Source of the DNA: UBA5342 sp965662645
GTDB taxonomy: Bacteria; Bacteroidota; Bacteroidia; Bacteroidales; UBA5342
Direction: 5' to 3'
Assembly: GCA_965662645.1 (NCBI GenBank)
Contig: CBFIII010000092.1
Coordinates: forward strand, 1 to 9,462
DNA length: 9,462 bases
Position numbers and translations under genes: made by a program. The notes beneath the pieces were generated by a model. It was not told the DNA's origin. It worked only from the letters and a program-made list of their open reading frames with translations, and made no database searches. Shown here piece by piece: positions 5,265 to 9,462 of the stretch. The first letter of the stretch is position 1. Each line of letters begins with the position of its first letter.

Positions 5265-5488
5265 GATATTATTTTTGTATAATCTGTTATCACAAAATCA
5301 TTAATTGTTTGTTCTTTTAGTTCTACGGCTTCCATTAAATCATTTTCATCTAAACCATAAAAGAAAATATCATCATCTGTAAAAAGGTCTGTTTCTTTTA
5401 ATTCATCATCATAATTTGTTACAGTATAACCTTCAAACTGTTCTTTGGTGTCTTTCCAATATCCGCTAATTTCGTAAAACTCTCTCAT
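5261..5488 (-). CDS. acidic 75-aa protein of unknown function
   Basis: A small protein with about 21 Asp/Glu and 6 Lys/Arg, including TDDDIFFYGLDENDLMEAVE near residues 37-56. No signal peptide or known fold is visible. Its stop overlaps the start of the 124-aa gene. The ATG at 5488 follows the A-rich TTACAAAAAGAATACAATC and lies 54 bases after the MGQFSW-type gene, so it may belong to the same transcript. Confidence 0.75.
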   Translation of the reverse strand: MREFYEISGYWKDTKEQFEGYTVTNYDDELKETDLFTDDDIFFYGLDENDLMEAVELKEQTINDFVITDYTKIIS

Positions 5489-5542
5489 GATTGTATTCTT
5501 TTTGTAACTTTAAAATTTCTATTGTTGCGTTTTCATTGGTTT

Positions 5543-5896
5543 TTATCTATCTGCCCACCCTTGATTTTCACAATCTTCTGGACTATTGTTTATCCAATTC
5601 CAATTTTTATTCCTTGTCAAATTTGGTGAAATAAAAGCGTCTTCTCCAAAAGCTACATCTATCCCTTTTTGTCTCTTTTCCTCTTCATCAACTAAATCTT
5701 CATAGCCATTCATTTCTGCTAATAAAGAATAGAAATCTTTACCTCCAAATTCTCCATAACCCTCGTATGATCTTTCTTCCCAAACATTGCCTTTATTGTC
5801 ATGCATGTAAGCTCTTGTTTTATACTTACTTTTACATCCATAACTTTCTCTAATACTTTCGTTTGTATCTTGTGTAATCCAACTAAATTGTCCCAT
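5543..5896 (-). CDS. MGQFSW-type phage/plasmid protein of unknown function (117 aa)
   Basis: The protein opens MGQFSWITQDTNESI. It continues with YMHDNKGNVWEERSYEGYGEFGGKDFYSLLAEMNG (about residues 30-64), a KGIDVAFGEDAF segment, and ends with NWNWINNSPEDCENQGW. I recognise this pattern from hypothetical proteins repeatedly found on phages and plasmids, including in Bacteroidetes; that recall is unchecked and no function is known to me. Aromatic and Gly-rich segments suggest a compact soluble fold. The start lies four bases downstream of the in-frame TAA at 5901-5903, which would be the ancestral stop of the preceding gene. Confidence 0.8.
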   Translation of the reverse strand: MGQFSWITQDTNESIRESYGCKSKYKTRAYMHDNKGNVWEERSYEGYGEFGGKDFYSLLAEMNGYEDLVDEEEKRQKGIDVAFGEDAFISPNLTRNKNWNWINNSPEDCENQGWADR

Positions 5897-5900
5897 AATC

Positions 5901-5975
5901 TTATATTACTATTGAGTTATCTAATATTTCTTGAAATCCATCTTGATTACTTCCTATTGAATCAAAAATTGTTTG
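5901..5975 (-). pseudogene. in-frame continuation downstream of the premature TAA (detached C-terminus)
   Basis: Twenty-four sense codons then TAA, in the same frame as the 112-aa gene and lacking a start codon of their own. The content (QTIFDSIGSNQDG ... DNSIVI) looks protein-like, and the 3' end abuts the next gene with a 4-base spacer. It is best read as the former C-terminus of the upstream protein. Confidence 0.5.
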
Positions 5976-6314
5976 TTACTTCTTGTTTAAACTTTCCTTT
6001 AATTCAATTAAATCAATTTCTTCACTCTCAATTTGAGAAGATGAGTCCCACTTACTTTGAAAGTATTGATAGGCTGAAACCTCTCCGTTTATCCCAACAT
6101 AGCACCTAACATAAGCTACGTCATATCTAAAATCTGAATCTTCGGGTAAATCAAATAAAACCGCATCTACGTTGAAAGAAAATAAGTCTTTTTGATAAGG
6201 TTGTAATACTTTTGCAATTTCAAATATCTTGTTTATTGTAGATACTTCTGCTACTTTTACTAATTCTTTTGGTATATCTAAACCCTCTGTATAAAATAAT
6301 GGTCTTATAATCAT
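5976..6314 (-). CDS. 112-aa protein of unknown function, probably shortened by a nonsense codon
   Basis: A soluble, mildly acidic protein starting MIIRPLFYTEGLDIPKEL, with a central VDAVLFDLPEDSDFRYDVAYV region, ending ELKESLNKK at TAA 5978-5976. The same frame continues without further stops for 24 codons, beginning QTIFDSIGSNQDG and ending DNSIVI, to a second TAA at 5903-5901. That stop sits just four bases before the next ATG, matching the tight spacing seen elsewhere in this operon. The simplest reading is that the original gene was about 137 codons and a single substitution created the TAA. Sequencing error or readthrough are alternatives. The family is not recognised. Confidence 0.7.
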   Translation of the reverse strand: MIIRPLFYTEGLDIPKELVKVAEVSTINKIFEIAKVLQPYQKDLFSFNVDAVLFDLPEDSDFRYDVAYVRCYVGINGEVSAYQYFQSKWDSSSQIESEEIDLIELKESLNKK

Positions 6315-6316
6315 AA

Positions 6317-6892
6317 TTATTTAATTGTGTATTCAATATAACTCATTTCATCTTGCACTTGGTCTGCCAATTCATCAACTGTAAAACCCTCATTTTCCAA
6401 ATAAAAACCTAAACATTCTGCAAAGGCTCTTTCAAACTTAACTGAACCTATATTTAAGTACTCATTTAACCACGTTTTAGGCTCTGTTTCAAAGTAGCTG
6501 ATAAATCCATCAAAGCTACTGTAGTTATTGTCTAAAAACGTCTTAAAATCATTATCATTATCCATTAGATATTCTTTTAATTTATCTAAATCCGCCGTTG
6601 TAAATTCATAAGTACAATTTATAACATCATTACCAAAATTATACTCTCTTGGACTATAAATTCCATCGAATTCAATATTTATATTAAATCCTTCTAAATT
6701 TAATTGGTTTTGAATTTCAGAAATCACTTTTTCTACTACTCTTTTTCGGTACTCTTCGTAGTCAAATTCTACTTGGTCGTAGTTTAAATTTTCATCTTCC
6801 AATACCATTTCTTCTGCTAAGTCACTTTCAAAGTAAGTGCCGTAAAACCCTGGAAATTGACTAATGTAACTTTCTATCTTTATTTTTTTCAT
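6317..6892 (-). CDS. very acidic 191-aa protein of unknown function (SPREYNF motif)
   Basis: This is the largest and most acidic of the unknowns: by eye about 42 Asp/Glu to 15 Lys/Arg. The N-terminus KKIKIESYISQFPGFYGTYF is followed by a helical DYEEYRKRVVEKVISEIQNQ stretch. The motif SPREYNFGND (residues 80-89) comes next, then a long acidic region. I recall similar SPxxYNF motifs in mobile-element proteins of Bacteroidetes, unverified and without known function. It is the first gene of an operon; two bases separate it from the next. A promoter-like -7 element, TATATTTG, lies at 6923-6916, about 24 bases before the ATG. The charge would suit a DNA mimic, but there is no recognisable ArdA or Ocr signature. 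Confidence 0.8.
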   Translation of the reverse strand: MKKIKIESYISQFPGFYGTYFESDLAEEMVLEDENLNYDQVEFDYEEYRKRVVEKVISEIQNQLNLEGFNINIEFDGIYSPREYNFGNDVINCTYEFTTADLDKLKEYLMDNDNDFKTFLDNNYSSFDGFISYFETEPKTWLNEYLNIGSVKFERAFAECLGFYLENEGFTVDELADQVQDEMSYIEYTIK

Positions 6893-6915
6893 AATTATTA
6901 GTTTTATTTGTTATA

Positions 6916-6969
6916 CAAATATAGTTAGTATTCGCCACTTATAAGAATTTTAAATGTTAAAGTTTTGTT
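6916..6969 (-). promoter_or_regulatory. candidate promoter of the 191-aa gene operon
   Basis: TATATTTG (6923-6916) fits the Bacteroidetes -7 consensus TAnnTTTG exactly and lies 24 bases before the ATG. No good TTTG is seen at -33. An upstream motif AACAAAACTTTAA (6969-6957) starts 46 bases before the -7 element, exactly as before the 8836-9048 gene. Confidence 0.55.
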
Positions 6970-6977
6970 AATTAATA

Positions 6978-7105
6978 TAAACTTCCAAATGTATCTTTAT
7001 CATACTTCGTTACAACTGTGTCGGCTTTGTTGAGGTCGCATCTCTGTTATAATCTCGGCATTCCATTTCGGAGCGAGCCACCCATTGTAATATATTGGAA
7101 GTTTA
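6978..7105. other. 128-nt multi-helix inverted-repeat element (candidate structured RNA)
   Basis: A perfect 11-bp closing helix, TAAACTTCCAA (6978-6988) with TTGGAAGTTTA (7095-7105), encloses a second helix TTACAA (7010-7015)/TTGTAA (7085-7090). It also encloses a hairpin GTAT...ATAC (6991-7005) and an internal hairpin CTCG...CGAG (7054-7077) with inner TCC/GGA pairs. The interior is clearly richer in G+C than its surroundings. It fills most of the gap between the HNH endonuclease gene and the 191-aa gene and has no convincing frame (longest from ATG is 12 codons on the minus strand). It matches no RNA family I can name; a short repeat or miniature element is the alternative. Confidence 0.5.
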
Positions 7106-7127
7106 AAAACAAACTAACCAAACAACA

Positions 7128-7613
7128 TTATAATTTTTCTAATTCATCTTGATATGCTTTTGAAGCATTTAACTCGTTTTCAAAATAACCTAAATACTTT
7201 AATTTTCCTTTTATTCTTATTGAAGCCATCCATTTTTCTCTTCTTTTATTCCAACTAACTCCAACAAATTTAGAATCTCTTTTATTTTGGTCTTTTGATG
7301 TATTTTTTCTAACAGTAATTATTTGTAAATTACTTTGTTTATTGTTTAATTTATTATTGTCTTTATGGTCTATAATAAAATCATATCCTCCTGCTTTATG
7401 GTTTAAAAATTCTTGTGCCACTAATTTATGAATATGAAAAGATTTTGTTTTACCTTTTAAACTTAAATTAACATTCAAATAGCCACTACCATCTAAACTT
7501 GATTTTAAAATTTTATCTTTTTTACAACCTTTTCTTTTTAGACTTTTTACTTCGCCCTCACTACTTATTTGATAAGAGTTTTCGTAACCAGTAATATTTT
7601 TCCAATCAACCAT
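7128..7613 (-). CDS. NUMOD4-HNH-AP2 homing-type endonuclease
   Basis: A 161-aa protein with three parts. NUMOD4 spans residues ~3-25 (WKNITGYENSYQISSEGEVK). An HNH_3-type nuclease lies at ~58-105 with HIHKLVAQEFL and IIDHKDNNKLNN (His83, Asn90/91 region) followed by NLQIIT. A C-terminal AP2-like DNA-binding domain spans ~115-160 (SKFVGVSWNKRREKWMASIR ... YLGYF). Such proteins are selfish, site-specific nicking or cleaving enzymes frequent in phages, either free-standing or inside introns. Here the gene overlaps its upstream neighbour (TAATG), so it is embedded in an operon and not visibly in an intron. A 128-nt structured element lies 22 bases past its stop. The domain assignment is secure; the target is unknown. 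Confidence 0.9.
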   Translation of the reverse strand: MVDWKNITGYENSYQISSEGEVKSLKRKGCKKDKILKSSLDGSGYLNVNLSLKGKTKSFHIHKLVAQEFLNHKAGGYDFIIDHKDNNKLNNKQSNLQIITVRKNTSKDQNKRDSKFVGVSWNKRREKWMASIRIKGKLKYLGYFENELNASKAYQDELEKL

Positions 7614-7837
7614 TAAATATTAATTTCGTGGTCTATATAAACTCTTTCTATTCCCCATCTAAATAAACCTAAATCTGCATTATCTTCGTTTGTTTCCTCG
7701 ATACTTACAAAATATTCGCTTATAACTGTTTCAAGATGGTCTAAAGGACAATTATTTCCTGTTATTCTGAACAAGCCTATTTCTTCTCCCTCATCGTTAT
7801 AGGCTTGTATTAATTGATTTTTTCTGTCGTTGCTCAT
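7613..7837 (-). CDS. 74-aa protein of unknown function
   Basis: A small acidic protein starting MSNDRKNQLIQAYNDEGEEI, with LGLFRWGIERVYIDHEINI at the end. The C-terminal hydrophobic pattern suggests a compact fold. The stop shares one base with the start of the HNH endonuclease (TAATG), and the upstream gene ends one base before its ATG, so the three are probably translated as a unit. The family is not recognised. Confidence 0.75.
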   Translation of the reverse strand: MSNDRKNQLIQAYNDEGEEIGLFRITGNNCPLDHLETVISEYFVSIEETNEDNADLGLFRWGIERVYIDHEINI

Positions 7838-7838
7838 T

Positions 7839-8225
7839 TTAAATAGTTTTTAAAACTTCATTAATGTACTCTTTACACATACTGTCCATTCTAAAAGAAT
7901 TATCAATGTAAAATACTTTCTTTGTATCTCTACAAACTATTGCTATTGTTTTTCCGTTCTCGTCATTTTCATCTTCTGTTTCCCAATAATCTATATGAGT
8001 ATAGTTTTGGTCGTCTGTGTAAGTGTTTGAATATCGCATAATGTTGTTGTTTTGTTTACTGAAAGATAGTATAAATTCTTGATGATAGCAAACTATATTA
8101 TTCAGCTTACACTCTTTTTCTGTTAATTGTTCTGCAATATTATCTGCAACTTCCATAATCCTGGAATTTACATTATCTGCTTTATGGTCGCCTGTGCAAA
8201 CATTATCTAAACTATACTTTTTCAT
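7839..8225 (-). CDS. 128-aa protein of unknown function
   Basis: A soluble acidic protein with four cysteines scattered singly (residues ~10, 39, 46, 98). It has a helical N-terminal part (SRIMEVADNIAEQLTEKE) and a beta-rich central part (IAIVCRDTKKVFYIDNSF). There is no recognisable motif. It overlaps the 148-aa gene by 14 bases and is followed at one base by the 74-aa gene. Confidence 0.75.
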   Translation of the reverse strand: MKKYSLDNVCTGDHKADNVNSRIMEVADNIAEQLTEKECKLNNIVCYHQEFILSFSKQNNNIMRYSNTYTDDQNYTHIDYWETEDENDENGKTIAIVCRDTKKVFYIDNSFRMDSMCKEYINEVLKTI

Positions 8226-8658
8226 TTGTTGTATGGTATTTGTCGCTTAATAATAAATGATACTCTGCATCTTCATAGTTCCATAAATTATCAATACCTA
8301 CTTCATCGTTGTTGTGCAATTCCATATAGTCTATAACCTCTTCTACAAAAGAATTTAACTCTAATAACTCGTTACAAGTTTGCTCAAACTCTTTGTCATC
8401 TGCTACTATATAATCGTTTGTACTAATTGAAGAGAATATACACTCATCTTCTATTCCCATCAAGTACTTTAAATCTTCTTTCATTAAGTACTTATCAGAC
8501 TGTCTGTTCTGCCCACACTCACTAATCCACATAATAAGGTTGTCGATTAAATCTTCTCTATCTACTACTCTATAATCAAATAGTTCCTCGTTAAAAATTC
8601 TCTCATTAATTACAATACCATCTATTAAAGTATTGTTATTTCTTATTGTAATTTCCAT
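8212..8658 (-). CDS. very acidic 148-aa protein of unknown function
   Basis: This acidic, helical protein (about 36 Asp/Glu to 11 Lys/Arg) starts MEITIRNNNTLIDG. The frame extends 16 codons further to an ATG at 8706. I choose 8658 because it has the A-rich leader (AAAACAAAAACAAACTATT) typical of real starts here. The extension's codons also include a likely hairpin (AATGGT/ACCATT) and sit right at a possible -7 element. The protein has no signal or membrane segment. It is the first gene of the operon ending with the HNH endonuclease. Function unknown. Confidence 0.7.
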   Translation of the reverse strand: MEITIRNNNTLIDGIVINERIFNEELFDYRVVDREDLIDNLIMWISECGQNRQSDKYLMKEDLKYLMGIEDECIFSSISTNDYIVADDKEFEQTCNELLELNSFVEEVIDYMELHNNDEVGIDNLWNYEDAEYHLLLSDKYHTTNEKV

Positions 8659-8681
8659 AATAGTTTGTTTTTGTTTTGTTA

Positions 8682-8714
8682 AAAAATGGTTTAATCCTTC
8701 CACCATTAAAGATA
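8682..8714 (-). promoter_or_regulatory. candidate promoter and leader hairpin of the 148-aa gene operon
   Basis: TATCTTTA (8714-8707) resembles the TAnnTTTG -7 element. Immediately downstream, AATGGT and ACCATT form a 6-bp stem with the loop GGAAGGATTAA, followed by a run of T. This may be an attenuator or simply the start of the leader. The 12 bases ATGGTGGAAGGA (8706-8695) recur exactly at 4342-4331. Confidence 0.35.
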
Positions 8715-8781
8715 TACAGTTAATTCTCCTAACTATAAAAAAGGTCTATGCTCGACTTTTATTTTGGCTGCACATTCTCCT

Positions 8782-8811
8782 CCGTGGTTTTACCCCCCTA
8801 TGCTATCACGG
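8782..8811. other. hairpin with a G6 tract between the 70-aa and 148-aa genes
   Basis: CCGTG (8782-8786) and CACGG (8807-8811) pair around a loop containing six consecutive C (G on the minus strand). The 10-mer TTACCCCCCT here (8790-8799) is repeated exactly at 4384-4393. It could end transcription of the 70-aa gene, but no T-tract follows on the minus strand. The rest of 8707-8835 has no credible gene. Confidence 0.3.
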
Positions 8812-8835
8812 TTTCACATAAGGTTGGTTAACATC

Positions 8836-9048
8836 TTACTGGCTTAAATAAACTTCATAAAAGCCTTTATTATTACGAGTATACTTAGTAGCAAAAGCCT
8901 TTAACTCACTAGAATTAGCAGTTTTTAAGCTATTTTCTGTATTACCGTATATAGCACAAAATACTGTTATTTCACTTTTTTTATTTTGCTTTAAACTTTT
9001 GTCTATTGCTAAATACATTTCGGTTTCGTTTATTGCCATTAAATCCAT
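8836..9048 (-). CDS. 70-aa protein of unknown function
   Basis: A near-neutral to basic small protein: MDLMAINETEMYLAIDKSLK, then SEITVFCAIYGNTENSLKTA, ending NNKGFYEVYLSQ. No motif is recognised. The start may be the ATG at 9048 or the second Met at 9039; the upstream one is kept because of the A+T-rich leader. It has its own promoter-like element and a leader sharing 15 identical bases with the leader of the 60-aa gene. Confidence 0.65.
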   Translation of the reverse strand: MDLMAINETEMYLAIDKSLKQNKKSEITVFCAIYGNTENSLKTANSSELKAFATKYTRNNKGFYEVYLSQ

Positions 9049-9065
9049 ATAAATATAATTAAAAA

Positions 9066-9137
9066 TTAGTGTTTTTGTTTTTACAAATATATACCTATTA
9101 AGTACATTTTGAAAATTAAATATATTAAAGTTTTGTT
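9066..9137 (-). promoter_or_regulatory. candidate promoter module of the 70-aa gene
   Basis: AACAAAACTTTAA (9137-9125) lies exactly 46 bases before a perfect -7 element TATATTTG (9091-9084). The leader AAACAAAAACACTAA (9080-9066) follows. The upstream motif overlaps the stop codon of the 60-aa gene. The same parts recur before the 191-aa gene (motif and -7) and the 60-aa gene (motif, weaker -7, identical leader). Confidence 0.55.
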
Positions 9138-9307
9138 AAAGATTTGTAATTGTATTTTCTCATCTCAATATCGTCATCTGACAAACTCCAGTCTATATCT
9201 ACTTGAGTTATTTTATCGTTTGGCTCATTAAACAAACTATTGCCTAAATCTTCAAAAGGATTAAAACCCTCTTTTAAATTTTCATCTATATAATAATTAT
9301 TTTTCAT
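9125..9307 (-). CDS. 60-aa acidic protein of unknown function
   Basis: A small protein starting MKNNYYIDENLKEGFNPFED and ending MRKYNYKSLTKL, with a DWSLSDDDIEM acidic stretch. It is probably soluble; no family is recognised. It has a promoter-like region of its own (9312-9375), and its stop codon overlaps the upstream motif of the next promoter. It therefore looks like a single-gene transcription unit. Confidence 0.65.
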   Translation of the reverse strand: MKNNYYIDENLKEGFNPFEDLGNSLFNEPNDKITQVDIDWSLSDDDIEMRKYNYKSLTKL

Positions 9308-9311
9308 AATT

Positions 9312-9375
9312 TTAGTGTTTTTGTTTCTATTGTAAAGATAATCAATTAGTATTTAAAACTTGTTAATATTTTGTT
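9312..9375 (-). promoter_or_regulatory. candidate promoter module of the 60-aa gene
   Basis: AACAAAATATTAA (9375-9363) is followed 35 bases later by TATCTTTA (9340-9333), one base off the TAnnTTTG consensus. The leader AAACAAAAACACTAA (9326-9312) is identical to that of the 70-aa gene. The motif-to-box distance is 11 bases shorter than in the other two modules, close to one helical turn. Confidence 0.4.
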
Positions 9376-9382
9376 AAAGTAT

Positions 9383-9462
9383 CTAACAACTTTCAACTAA
9401 TTTAGCCAGTAAAATAGCTCTAGATTTACATAGCCTTTCACGTTCTTTTTGTGTACCCTCGA
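9383..9462 (-). CDS. 3' end of a gene cut by the window edge
   Basis: The frame enters from the right edge and reads EGTQKERERLCKSRAILLAK, then LVESC and TAG at 9385-9383. The 25 visible residues form a basic amphipathic helix-like tail. A promoter-like module follows directly, so this gene ends its own transcription unit. The family cannot be judged from so little. Confidence 0.55.
   Translation of the reverse strand, partial: EGTQKERERLCKSRAILLAKLVESC

Noticed and set aside
5466..5546. 26-codon frame between the 117-aa and 75-aa genes that would need an ATA start
   Set aside because: ATA is a very rare start and the frame overlaps the beginning of the next gene; evidence is too weak.
6978..7105. 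Group I intron core, hammerhead-type ribozyme or tRNA in the structured element
   Set aside because: I looked for the conserved P7-type pairing, CTGATGA/GAAA and T-loop sequences on both strands and did not find them.
8659..8706. Sixteen-codon N-terminal extension (MVEGL...) of the 148-aa protein
   Set aside because: The ATG at 8706 sits directly on a likely -7 element and in a hairpin, while the ATG at 8658 has a typical A-rich leader.
8633..8821. Plus-strand 62-codon open frame resembling a membrane protein
   Set aside because: It overlaps the start of the 148-aa gene and its leader, no other gene is on this strand, and the hydrophobicity comes from A+T-rich non-coding DNA.
1..9462. CRISPR array, tRNA or rRNA genes
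   Set aside because: No regularly spaced direct repeats with unique spacers and no cloverleaf or rRNA-like segments were seen on reading.

Overview
The window looks like part of a bacteriophage, prophage or other mobile element of a Bacteroidetes host, probably a flavobacterium. The DNA is strongly A+T-rich. Start codons follow A-rich leaders rather than clear Shine-Dalgarno sequences. Several leaders carry the TAnnTTTG type of -7 promoter element known from this phylum. Every gene I accept is on the minus strand, so transcription runs from high to low coordinates. No integrase, capsid, tail, terminase or polymerase gene is visible, so phage cannot be separated from plasmid or integrative element on this window alone.

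In transcription order (right to left), the window opens with the 3' end of a gene cut by the edge (9383-9462). Two short genes follow (9125-9307 and 8836-9048), each with its own promoter-like module. Next is a tight operon (8658 to 7128) of three acidic unknown proteins ending in a NUMOD4-HNH-AP2 homing-type endonuclease. The gap 6893-7127 holds a 128-nt multi-helix inverted-repeat structure, possibly an RNA or a small repeat element. A second operon (6892 to 4669) encodes small acidic proteins; one of them (5976-6314) has a likely premature stop, with 24 further in-frame codons up to 5901. A 68-aa acidic gene (4402-4608) and a repeat-bearing gap (4155-4401) follow.

A third operon runs from 4154 to 1403: three unknown proteins, a 48-aa protein, a helix-turn-helix protein, a 54-aa protein and a PolB-type 3'-5' exonuclease. 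The 48-aa and 54-aa genes were found by manual reading. The helix-turn-helix and 54-aa genes start with TTG codons overlapping the preceding TGA stop. The exonuclease and helix-turn-helix protein are the only clear DNA-metabolism functions in this operon.

The left end (1369 to 1) differs in character. A 37-aa lipoprotein gene, an 86-aa lipoprotein gene and an orphan DNA methyltransferase gene lie in one orientation and are separated by related imperfect-palindrome repeats. The two larger genes are each bounded by a matching inverted terminal sequence (GTTAGCAACT/AGTTGCTAAC for the lipoprotein; about 30 bp of GTTACCTAC... for the methylase). This resembles an integron-type cassette array with attC-like sites, or a related cassette system. 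It is the strongest candidate for something not well described here. The methylase and the many strongly acidic proteins would fit an early or accessory region for evading host defence, but that is inference from context.
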